From positions 1 to 56,186 of the forward strand of contig JAAENP010000520.1 in NCBI GenBank assembly GCA_024224155.1: a stretch of 56,186 nucleotides of DNA, given 5' to 3'. The notes beneath the pieces are model-generated. The model had not been told where the DNA came from. It was given only the letters and a program-made list of their open reading frames with translations, and made no database searches. Within the stretch, counting starts at the first letter, position 1; each line of letters starts with the position of its first letter. Positions 16,054-23,450 of this stretch are shown piece by piece. A program made the translations under genes and the position numbers. This DNA is from a bacterium (GTDB taxonomy: Bacteria; Acidobacteriota; Thermoanaerobaculia; Multivoradales; JAHEKO01).

Positions 16054-16668
16054 TCACCGGGAACCGTCGGGCCGGAAGAAGCCCCAGGTCTCGATCTCGC
16101 CCGCGAGCTCGTGTCCGACGATCTCGTAGCCGAAGCGCTCGTAGAGCCCGACGTTACTCGGAGTCTCGGTGGTCAAGCTCACTCCCAGGGAGTCAGGGTC
16201 GGAGAAGGACATGTCGTGGAGGGCTTCCAGCAGACGCCGTCCGTGCCCCTTTGCCGCCTGATCGCGGCGAACGCCGATCATGCCCAGATGGAAGTGAGGC
16301 TCCGGCCACTGGAACTTGGCGGTCGCGTTGCCATGTTCTTCGTAGCGGCCGCGAGCGTCTGCGCCGAGGTCCGCCCAGAGCGAGCGCCGCTGCTCATCCA
16401 GTGCCTCGGGCGACCTGCTCGCTACGGGGCGGTTGATGTTGGCCACCGCGAGAACCTCTTCGGCGTCCGTCAGGGCCCAGACGAGGTCTCGGTGGATGAA
16501 CCGAGCCATCGTAAAGAACGAGACCAGCCGCCTCAGCCGGCGGGGGTAGTCCTCGCCGGCCTCCCCGACAACGAACCGCATGACCGGGTAGTCGTAGAAG
16601 GCGTCGCAAAGAACATCCACGGCCTCGTCGAGGCGGTCTCGAGTCAGCTCTTTGATCGTAGGTGCCAC
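16054..16668 (-). CDS. GNAT-family N-acetyltransferase
   Basis: A 204-residue GNAT protein. The acetyl-CoA loop is GVRRDQAAKGHGRRLLEAL, matching the (R/Q)-x-x-G-x-(G/A) pattern, and SLTTETPSNVGLYERFGYEIVGH is the usual motif B with the aromatic GLYERFGY. The start is GTG at 16668-16666. It precedes the ACP-ligase-PlsC gene by 24 bases on the same strand, so the two are probably cotranscribed. Acceptor unknown; many relatives detoxify or modify small amines. Confidence 0.85.
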   Translation of the reverse strand: MAPTIKELTRDRLDEAVDVLCDAFYDYPVMRFVVGEAGEDYPRRLRRLVSFFTMARFIHRDLVWALTDAEEVLAVANINRPVASRSPEALDEQRRSLWADLGADARGRYEEHGNATAKFQWPEPHFHLGMIGVRRDQAAKGHGRRLLEALHDMSFSDPDSLGVSLTTETPSNVGLYERFGYEIVGHELAGEIETWGFFRPDGSR

Positions 16669-16698
16669 GGCCAGGTAGTCCTCTCCTCTCTGGTGCCG

Positions 16699-18387
16699 CT
16701 AGAACCGGGAGCTGGTGAGCCGGTGCCCGTCCTCGGCCCAGGCCCGTTCGAATCGCTCGGCGACCACGGCCGCGTCCTCGGTCTTCTTCTGGGCTTCCAG
16801 TGCCTGGCGCAGGCCGAAGAGCGAGTAGCCGTTCTCGGGGTTCTTGCGCAAGTCGGCTGAATAGACGACCTCGGCTTCGTCCGGCCGATCGAGGTCCAGG
16901 AGCATCGCGCCCAAGAAGTGGCGAACCGGGAAGTACCAGTCCGGCGGCTCGTTGTAGAGAAGGCCGTCTTCGAGGCGCACCGCGCGCTCGAGCCGGGCGA
17001 GGCCCTCGAGGGCGCGCCCCTCCTTGGCGGCGATCTCACCGGCGACAATTTCGTCCGCTATGGTCAGAAGCTTGCGGGCGGTCCCGAAGCCGATGTAGTG
17101 GTCCTCGACGCCGACGGACCGCAGCATTTGTCTCAGCTGCCGGTGCTCCTTGCGCGCCTTTTTCAAGCGTCCCGTGTGCACGTAGGCCAGCCCCCGGCCG
17201 TAGTGCCAAATCCCGGTCATGAACCGGGATTCCACGTCGGGCTTGGGCTCGGCCAGCATCTCGTCCCACATGCCGAAGCGAACCATGGTGAACATGGGTT
17301 GGCTCAGAAAGACCTCGTACAGGCCCCAGGTGTTCTTGTCGCTCGAAAGATGAGGCGGGATCTTGTCCACGATCTTGCGCGACGCCTCGATCGCGGCTTC
17401 TTTGCGGCCCTGGACCATAGCCGACCAGGCCATGAAGTGAATGTTGTGCGGGTAGTAATTGAGCGGGTAGATGCCCTGAGCGCGGCACTGGGTGATGTAA
17501 CCCTCATCCGCGGCCACGGCCTTGACGTTGGCTTCGTAGGAGTCGGCGAAGCGCCCGACTCGCATGTAGATGTGAGACGGCATGTGCACCATGTGGCCGG
17601 CCCCCGGCATCAAGCCGGCCAGCATGTCGGCGTGCTGCTCGCCACGCTCCGGATGTCGCGACTCGACAGTGTGGATGTAGTAGTGCAGGGCTCCCGCGTG
17701 CCGTGGCTCCCGATCCACGACTGACTGGAGCGTGTCGAGGATTTCGGTTGTGTTCTGCTTCGGGCTGCCGTCGAGGTTCCAGTAGTCCCAGGGACTGAGG
17801 TTCATGAGCGACGCGGCGTACAGGGTGGCCGCGTCGAGATCGTCGGGATAGCGTTCCACGATGTCGGCCATTGCGGCGGCATACGCCGCATCCAAACCCA
17901 CGCGGTCGGCCTCCGGGTCGTCGCTATAGCGCTCGGCCATGGCTTCGATGTAGGCGCGCTCCCTGGCCGAGACCTTGTCCTTCAGGGCGACGGCTTGCTG
18001 GATGGCTGCGTAGGCCTGTGGCGCCACTTCGCTGAGCATCGGCAGGTTGAGGTTGGGTCCCAGGACCAGGGCCCAGCCCCAATAGGCCATGGCGTTGTCC
18101 GGGACGAGACGGGCGGCCTCCTTGAACGCGCGAAGAGCCTCGGAATGATTGAAGCCATAGGTCAGGCGCAGTCCCTGGTCGAAGAACTGCTGCGAGCGGG
18201 GTTCGCTCGTGGTGACCTCCATGTGGTGATCTCCCAGCCCCTCGAGCGTCGGCGCGATGGCCTCCGCCGCGCCCGCGGGGTCGGCTCCGAGCGCTCGGGG
18301 ATCGTGGACTTGGGCACTTGCGGTTGCGCAAACGAGAGCGAGAAACAGCGCCACGAGCGCGATCATCGGGCGTCTTTCGACCGTCAT
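16699..18387 (-). CDS. Secreted TPR-repeat protein
   Basis: A 562-residue protein with a Sec signal peptide (MIALVALFLALVCATASAQ). The first conserved block is SQQFFDQGLRLTYGFNHSEALRAFKEA followed by PDNAMAYWGWALVLGPNLN, typical of a widespread family of tetratricopeptide proteins. Further helical pairs fill the chain. The start at 18387 is set by an AAGGAGG site and the signal peptide; the open frame continues upstream without homology. Probable periplasmic scaffold. No catalytic residues seen. It is divergent from the PPK2 gene with a 133-base gap. Confidence 0.8.
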   Translation of the reverse strand: MTVERRPMIALVALFLALVCATASAQVHDPRALGADPAGAAEAIAPTLEGLGDHHMEVTTSEPRSQQFFDQGLRLTYGFNHSEALRAFKEAARLVPDNAMAYWGWALVLGPNLNLPMLSEVAPQAYAAIQQAVALKDKVSARERAYIEAMAERYSDDPEADRVGLDAAYAAAMADIVERYPDDLDAATLYAASLMNLSPWDYWNLDGSPKQNTTEILDTLQSVVDREPRHAGALHYYIHTVESRHPERGEQHADMLAGLMPGAGHMVHMPSHIYMRVGRFADSYEANVKAVAADEGYITQCRAQGIYPLNYYPHNIHFMAWSAMVQGRKEAAIEASRKIVDKIPPHLSSDKNTWGLYEVFLSQPMFTMVRFGMWDEMLAEPKPDVESRFMTGIWHYGRGLAYVHTGRLKKARKEHRQLRQMLRSVGVEDHYIGFGTARKLLTIADEIVAGEIAAKEGRALEGLARLERAVRLEDGLLYNEPPDWYFPVRHFLGAMLLDLDRPDEAEVVYSADLRKNPENGYSLFGLRQALEAQKKTEDAAVVAERFERAWAEDGHRLTSSRF

Positions 18388-18480
18388 CTCATACCTCCTT
18401 GGGTTCTGCGAGGTCAGATCGTACTCCAACTGGGTGGGTCGGCTGCTCGGGGGGGCTGGGGCAGCCACCTTTTTGGGTTG

Positions 18481-18509
18481 TTCAAATGGAGGCGCTCTCG
18501 CCCTATGAT
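18481..18509 (+). promoter_or_regulatory. Possible sigma-70 promoter of the PPK2 pair
   Basis: TTCAAA (4 of 6 to the -35 consensus), a 17-base spacer, then TATGAT (5 of 6 to the -10). Transcription would begin near 18515-18517, only a few bases before the ATG at 18521. No Shine-Dalgarno is visible, so the message may be almost leaderless. Confidence 0.4.
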
Positions 18510-18520
18510 TAGCTGCATAT

Positions 18521-19300
18521 ATGCTGGAAGCCGTCGATCTGTCGCGCAGCCTCGACAAGAGCGCCTACCGGGAGCGCGTCAATCCGCTCCAGGACCGGCT
18601 CTGGGAGCTCCAACGCCTGTGCTGGAAGGCGTCGATTCCGGTGGTGATCGTATTCGAAGGTTGGGACGCGGCGGGCAAGGGGCGGTGCGTCGCCAAGTTG
18701 ACCGGCAAGCTCGAGCCTCGCGGCTTCGAGGTTCATCACACCACGACCGAGCCGCGAACTCACGAGCGGGAAATGCCGTGGATGTGGCCGTTCTGGGTGG
18801 CCGCGCCGAGGCGCGGCAAGATCGCGATCTTCGATCGAAGCTGGAACCGTCGGGCCCTGGTCTATCGGTCGCGAAACCTGGATGATGAGATCGGGTGGAG
18901 AAGGTCACTGCGTGACATCGGTGACTTCGAGCGCTGGCTTGCCGACGACGGCTATGTGCTCGTCAAGTTCTTTCTCCACATCAGTCACGACGAACAGCTC
19001 AGGCGCTACGAGAAGTGGGAGCAGGATCCGGGGCTGAGCTGGAAGGCACTGGAAGGCGCCTGGCAGAAGCCCGAGCATTACGAGGAGCATCTGGCGGCGG
19101 TCGAGGAGCTACTGCAGCACACGGAAGCGGTGTGGAGTCCGTGGACGATCCTTTCGGCCACCGACTCGAGGTGGGCTCGCTTCAGGGTGATCGAAACTCT
19201 TGCCTCCAGGCTCGAAGCGGCCCTCGAAGAGCGCGGGTTGATGTCCGAGGACTTCGCCGACGACGAAGAGAGCCCGGAAGTCAACGGAGAGGTCGGGTAG
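18521..19300 (+). CDS. Polyphosphate kinase 2 family protein (first of a tandem pair)
   Basis: A 259-residue PPK2-fold phosphotransferase. Walker A is EGWDAAGKG at 46-54, and the lid segment FDRSWNRRALVYRS follows the second conserved strand KIAIFDRSW. PPK2 enzymes move phosphate between polyphosphate and nucleotides. Its order and length resemble the N-terminal half of two-domain class II PPK2 (polyphosphate:AMP phosphotransferase), but the P-loop is intact, whereas in those enzymes the N-terminal half lost it. The lid has SWNRR where most have SWYGR or SWYNR. The next gene begins 5 bases after the stop in another frame. Confidence 0.85.
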   Translation: MLEAVDLSRSLDKSAYRERVNPLQDRLWELQRLCWKASIPVVIVFEGWDAAGKGRCVAKLTGKLEPRGFEVHHTTTEPRTHEREMPWMWPFWVAAPRRGKIAIFDRSWNRRALVYRSRNLDDEIGWRRSLRDIGDFERWLADDGYVLVKFFLHISHDEQLRRYEKWEQDPGLSWKALEGAWQKPEHYEEHLAAVEELLQHTEAVWSPWTILSATDSRWARFRVIETLASRLEAALEERGLMSEDFADDEESPEVNGEVG

Positions 19301-19305
19301 CCCGG

Positions 19306-20019
19306 GTGCTCAATCAGGTCGACCTCAGCCTGTCTCTCGAGCCGGAGGAGTATGGCGAGCAGTTGCGCGAGTGCCAGCTCGAGCTTCTCCGGAGGTCTCG
19401 CGAGCTCTATTCGGCGCGCCGGTCCCTAATCATGGTTCTGGAGGGTTGGGATGCGGCCGGAAAGGGTGGCGCGATTCGGCGCTTGACCCAGAGCCTGGAT
19501 CCCCGCAGCTATCAGGTGTTCTCGATCGCCGCTCCGACCGAGGAGGAGCTCGCGCACCAGTACCTCTGGCGCTTCTGGCAACGACTGCTGTCGCCGCGGG
19601 AGAAGCAGATCCTGATCTTCGATCGGAGTTGGTATGGCCGAGTTTTGGTGGAGCGCGTCGAAGGCCTCGCCGAGCCGGCCGAGTGGCAGCGCGCGTACCG
19701 AGAGATCAACGATTTCGAACGTCAGCTCATCGACTCACAGGCCTCGGTAGTAAAGCTCTGGTTCCACATCAGTCCGGAAGAGCAGGTGAAACGGTTCGAG
19801 CTGCGCAAGAAGACCCGCCACAAGAGCTGGAAGCTGACCGACGAAGACTGGCGCAATCGAGCGAAATGGGACCAGTACGAGAGGGCGGTGATCGACATGC
19901 TGCTCAAGACCAGCACGCAGCAGGCGCCCTGGACGGTCGTCGAAGGCAACGATAAGCGCTGGGCCCGGATCAAGACGCTCAGGACCGTCCTCGAAGCGCT
20001 GCCGAGCTCGGAGGACTGA
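19306..20019 (+). CDS. Polyphosphate kinase 2 family protein, similar to the C-terminal half of class II PPK2
   Basis: A 237-residue PPK2 protein with Walker A EGWDAAGKGGAIRRL (P-loop at 46-54, the same position as in its neighbour), lid FDRSWYGRVLVERVEG, and WRNRAKWDQYERAVIDML near the end. These blocks match, from memory, the catalytic second domain of Acinetobacter polyphosphate:AMP phosphotransferase closely. It should form ADP from AMP and polyphosphate. The start is GTG at 19306; the open frame runs back through the previous gene but only from here is it PPK2-like. Likely cotranslated with the gene before. Confidence 0.88.
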   Translation: MLNQVDLSLSLEPEEYGEQLRECQLELLRRSRELYSARRSLIMVLEGWDAAGKGGAIRRLTQSLDPRSYQVFSIAAPTEEELAHQYLWRFWQRLLSPREKQILIFDRSWYGRVLVERVEGLAEPAEWQRAYREINDFERQLIDSQASVVKLWFHISPEEQVKRFELRKKTRHKSWKLTDEDWRNRAKWDQYERAVIDMLLKTSTQQAPWTVVEGNDKRWARIKTLRTVLEALPSSED

Positions 20020-20176
20020 GCCCCAAGGCGATTTCTGGCTCTGCTAGACTCCTGCCCCAGCAAAACGGAAGACGGGGCCGAGGCAGGCCGAGGAAGCCCC
20101 TCGGTGCGCTCACGACACTCGGTCGGAGCGGCCTCGGCGAGATCCGAACAGACAGACCAACTGGTGAGGGCCGGCC

Positions 20177-21769
20177 ATGACCGACGCGACGGAGTCTGAG
20201 AAGAACGAGCCGAAAAGCGCCAAGTCAGCGGAGCCAGCTGGCGTCGAACCCAAGGGGTGGGTATACCGGGCGCTGGCCTGGGTCGAGCGGATTGGCAACA
20301 AGCTGCCCGACCCCGCGATGCTCTTTGTCATCGCCCTGGCTCTGGTATGGCTGGCCTCCTGGCTGCTCGCCGATTATCAGTTCACGGTTCCGGGCAGAGA
20401 TGCCGCGCGAACCCTCGCGGTACAGAACCAGCTCACCGGCTCCTCGATGGCGGCATTTCTAGCGCAGATGGTCACCACCTTTACCGGCTTCGCGCCTCTA
20501 GGCGTGGTCCTGGTGGCCCTCCTCGGAGTCGGCGTCGCCGAGCACTCCGGCTTCATCAACGCCGGCTTGAAGGGGTTGATCGGTTTTACGCCGAAGTCTC
20601 TTCTCTCGCCGATGCTCCTCCTGGTCGCGATCGTCAGCCATACCGCGGCGGACGCCGGCTACGTGCTGGTGATACCTCTCGGCGGCGTGATCTTCTATGC
20701 CGCAGGGCGCCATCCGCTGGCCGGTATCGCGTGCGCTTTCGCCGGAGTCTCCGGCGGCTTCAGTGCGAACTTCATCCCATCGGGCATCGACCCGCTGCTT
20801 CAGGGGTTTACCCAGTCGGCGGCCCAGATCCTCGATCCCGCTCGCGAAGTGAATCCACTCTGTAACTGGGCGTTTACCAGCGCGTCGAGCATTCTGGTGA
20901 TCCTGATCGGGTGGTACATCACCGACAAGATCATCGAACCGCGCCTGAAGGGGACCAAGCTCGATGGCGACGAGGTCGAGTTGACCCAGATGCACGACCT
21001 CGACGCGAAGGAAAAGAAGGGACTCTGGGCCGGCCTTGCGGCTATGGCTCTCGGGTTGGTCCTGCTGGTTTTCTGGGTATGGCCCGCCGACTCCCCGCTT
21101 CGTTCGAGCGATGGCTCGATCACCTCATTCAGCGCGCCGATCATGCAGTCGATCGTGCCGCTGATCTTCTTGCTGTTTCTGATTCCGGGCGCGGTCTACG
21201 GCTATGTCGCCGGAACGGTGAAAGACCATCGGGACCTGATCCAGGGCATGAGCAAGACCATGGCCACCATGGGTTACTACCTGACCATGATTTTCTTCTG
21301 TGCCCAGTTTACGGCCGCCTTCGGGCGTTCCAATCTCGGAGCGCTGCTGGCGGTCAAGGGCGCCGACTTCCTCAAAGCCCTGGGTCTGCCCGGTACGATC
21401 ACCATTATCGGGATCATCCTGTTGAGCACAGTGGTCAACCTCTTGGTCGGCTCGGCTTCGGGCAAGTGGGCTCTGCTGGCACCGATCTTTGTTCCGATCC
21501 TGATGCAGGTCGGCTTGTCGCCCGAGCTCACCCAGGCCGCCTACCGAGTCGGAGACTCGACCACCAACATCATCACCCCATTGATGCCGTATTTTCCTCT
21601 GGTGGTCGCTTTTTGCCAGCGCTGGGTCAAGAAGACCGGCATCGGCACCGTGACATCGTTGATGCTGCCCTACTCGATAACCCTGCTGGTAACCTGGACC
21701 GTTTTTCTGGTCATCTACTGGATGATCGGCTTGCCGCTGGGCTTGCAAGCCAGCTACGTTTATCCCTGA
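20177..21769 (+). CDS. AbgT-family transporter
   Basis: A 530-residue membrane protein of the AbgT (p-aminobenzoyl-glutamate) family with about 11-13 helices. Family-typical stretches include NKLPDPAMLFVIALA, GVGVAEHSGFINAGLKG, AADAGYVLVIPLGG and SANFIPSGIDPLLQG, and the late motif GDSTTNIITPLMPYFPLV. AbgT proteins import aminobenzoyl-glutamate or act as proton-driven drug/folate-analogue exporters. The 157-base upstream region contains short CCGAGG/CCTCGG stems (20078-20140) but nothing I can match to a known riboswitch. Confidence 0.9.
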   Translation: MTDATESEKNEPKSAKSAEPAGVEPKGWVYRALAWVERIGNKLPDPAMLFVIALALVWLASWLLADYQFTVPGRDAARTLAVQNQLTGSSMAAFLAQMVTTFTGFAPLGVVLVALLGVGVAEHSGFINAGLKGLIGFTPKSLLSPMLLLVAIVSHTAADAGYVLVIPLGGVIFYAAGRHPLAGIACAFAGVSGGFSANFIPSGIDPLLQGFTQSAAQILDPAREVNPLCNWAFTSASSILVILIGWYITDKIIEPRLKGTKLDGDEVELTQMHDLDAKEKKGLWAGLAAMALGLVLLVFWVWPADSPLRSSDGSITSFSAPIMQSIVPLIFLLFLIPGAVYGYVAGTVKDHRDLIQGMSKTMATMGYYLTMIFFCAQFTAAFGRSNLGALLAVKGADFLKALGLPGTITIIGIILLSTVVNLLVGSASGKWALLAPIFVPILMQVGLSPELTQAAYRVGDSTTNIITPLMPYFPLVVAFCQRWVKKTGIGTVTSLMLPYSITLLVTWTVFLVIYWMIGLPLGLQASYVYP

Positions 21770-21783
21770 TTCTGGAGGAGCTC

Positions 21784-21933
21784 ATGGACTCGCAGCCGTT
21801 TGTGGAACAGCTCAAGACGACCAAGGAACACTTCGGTGCCATCCAGGACCACACGGCTCATCACCGGGGCGTCTTGACGGTGCACTCGCGACTCTGTGGC
21901 CACACTCCGGCGATGCCCTATATGGACATGTAA
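21784..21933 (+). CDS. Small hypothetical protein after abgT-like gene
   Basis: A 49-codon frame with a strong GGAGGAG ribosome site 3 bases before ATG, 14 bases after the transporter stop. It is rich in His (six) and ends CGHTPAMPYMDM. It has no membrane segment. The good translation signal argues for expression, but it may be the start of a longer gene cut by a frameshift or deletion, since the convergent PPK2 gene ends 22 bases later. I do not recognise a family. Confidence 0.45.
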   Translation: MDSQPFVEQLKTTKEHFGAIQDHTAHHRGVLTVHSRLCGHTPAMPYMDM

Positions 21934-21955
21934 CGGCGGAAAGCTCGTCGAGGGC

Positions 21956-22930
21956 TCAGCCGAGGAAGCGGCCGTGCTTCTTGCGCTGGGCTTTCATGAC
22001 TTTCAGTTCCTGGTCGCCGGAGATGACGACACGCGGGTCGGGCTCGAAACCGAGCTTGCGACTGCGCCCCCGGTAGGAATTGAGCTTCAGGATCAGCTTG
22101 AGCGTCTCACGTCGGGCGAGGTGCTTGTCGTCCGAGCGCACGATCCACCAGGGTGACTCGGGAGTGTGGGTCTTTTGCAGAAGCCGATACTTCTTCTCGG
22201 TGAACTCGTCCCACAGAGCCTGGGCCTGCAGGTCGACCTCGCTCAGCTTCCACTGTCGCAGGGGGTCGTTCCGGCGGCGCTCGAAGCGGCGCTGTTGCTC
22301 GTCTTTCGACACCGAGAAGTAGAGCTTGATCAGGTGAGTCGTTCCGTCGGCCAAGATCCGTTCCTCGTAACCCACCACCCGACGCATGAACTCGCGATAC
22401 TGGCGTGGCGTACAGAAGCCCATCACCGGCTCCACCATGGCTCGGTTGTACCAGCTGCGATCGAACAGCACGAGTTCTCCGGCGTGGGGGAAGTGCTCGA
22501 TATAGCGCTTCATGTGAAGCTCGGTGCGTTGTTCCTCGGTGGGTTTCCCGAGTGCCACCACGCGGTAGTGTTTTTCGTTCAGATAGCGGACCACGCGCCG
22601 TATCGTGCCGCCCTTTCCCGAGGCGTCGCGACCGTCGAAGAGAATGATGATCTTCTTGCCGGTGACCTCCAGGTGCTGAAGTAGCTTGATCAACTCGGCT
22701 TGGTACGGCACCAGCTCTTCTTTGGTGAAGTGCCGCTCGAGCGCGCCCTGGATGACGCGTTTGCTCTCTTTTCTGGTGAGCTGCCGGCGCGCCGCTCGAG
22801 CGGCCTCGAGCGGCGCATCCGGGGGCAGGCTGTCGACGATTCGGGAGACGGCTTCGCGGATCCGGGAGGTGGAAGTGATCACCGGCTGAGTGGGGGCACC
22901 GCCGCCTTTTTCTCTCTTGCTTTCCCCCAT
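21956..22930 (-). CDS. ppk2: Polyphosphate kinase 2 family protein (third copy)
   Basis: A 324-residue PPK2. Walker A is GRDASGKG at 100-107 (FDGRDASGKGGTIRRV), lid FDRSWYNRAMVEPVMGF, and the conserved FSVSKDEQQRRFERR and DDPLR/WKLS-type segments follow. The FxGRDAxGKG and SWYNRA forms are like single-domain class I PPK2, which transfers phosphate to ADP or GDP to make NTP from polyphosphate. An 85-residue N-terminal extension with charged helices precedes the core. The ATG at 22930 shares one base with the UspA stop (TGATG), so it is translationally coupled to usp and probably cotranscribed with the Na/Pi gene ahead. Confidence 0.9.
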   Translation of the reverse strand: MGESKREKGGGAPTQPVITSTSRIREAVSRIVDSLPPDAPLEAARAARRQLTRKESKRVIQGALERHFTKEELVPYQAELIKLLQHLEVTGKKIIILFDGRDASGKGGTIRRVVRYLNEKHYRVVALGKPTEEQRTELHMKRYIEHFPHAGELVLFDRSWYNRAMVEPVMGFCTPRQYREFMRRVVGYEERILADGTTHLIKLYFSVSKDEQQRRFERRRNDPLRQWKLSEVDLQAQALWDEFTEKKYRLLQKTHTPESPWWIVRSDDKHLARRETLKLILKLNSYRGRSRKLGFEPDPRVVISGDQELKVMKAQRKKHGRFLG

Positions 22931-23430
22931 CACTTTTTGCCTTTGTCGCCGCTTGAGTCCTTCACTATGGTAACCGGGATCGGCGAGAGTTGAGTGACCT
23001 TCTCGGCCTTGGAGCCCAGCAGGAGGTGCGGCAGTCCGGTTCGCCCACGGCTCCCCATAACGATCATCCGAGCGTTGGTGCGCTTGGCAATCTCCAGGAT
23101 TCGGGTCACCGGGAGCCCTGACACCAGTCGGCAGTCCAGATCGTCGAGGATTGCGATATCGGGGCTTGTCTTTCGGACCTCGACCAGAAACTCGTTCATC
23201 ATCTCGGCGGCCGCCTCCTTCATTCGCCGAAGGTACTTCTTTTTCTTCTTGTCCGGCTGGTGGTAGTAGCCCGGCGCCGAGCCGGGGTCGTGGACCACGT
23301 GAACCACCACGAGAGGCGCCCGGAAGCACTCCGCCGCGCGAGCGGCCCAGAGAAGCGCTTTGGCCGAATGGGCGGAAAAGTCGACGGCAACCAAGATCGG
23401 CTGGCTGGCTTCGGGTTTCTTCGATCCCAT
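22930..23430 (-). CDS. Universal stress protein UspA family
   Basis: A 166-residue Usp domain. It begins ILVAVDFSAHSAKALLWAA and ends with the ATP-binding pattern G-x2-G-x9-G-S: GSRGRTGLPHLLLGSKAEKV, so it is probably of the ATP-binding class. A lysine run (DKKKKKYLRR) sits in the middle loop. It is sandwiched between a phosphate cotransporter (20-base gap) and a PPK2 (1-base overlap), suggesting a nucleotide/phosphate stress role. Confidence 0.9.
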   Translation of the reverse strand: MGSKKPEASQPILVAVDFSAHSAKALLWAARAAECFRAPLVVVHVVHDPGSAPGYYHQPDKKKKKYLRRMKEAAAEMMNEFLVEVRKTSPDIAILDDLDCRLVSGLPVTRILEIAKRTNARMIVMGSRGRTGLPHLLLGSKAEKVTQLSPIPVTIVKDSSGDKGKK

Positions 23431-23450
23431 GCTTCCTCCGGAGGGTGAAG

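Noticed and set aside
14893-16860. 655-codon open frame on the plus strand
   Set aside because: It is antisense to the ACP-ligase-PlsC and GNAT genes; the product has no recognisable domain and reflects high GC content.
19015-19305. In-frame N-terminal extension of the second PPK2 gene
   Set aside because: It overlaps the first PPK2 gene in another frame and has no PPK2-like sequence before 19306.
20020-20176. Riboswitch upstream of the AbgT transporter
   Set aside because: The stems are short, and the sequence does not match a folate or other riboswitch core I can recall.
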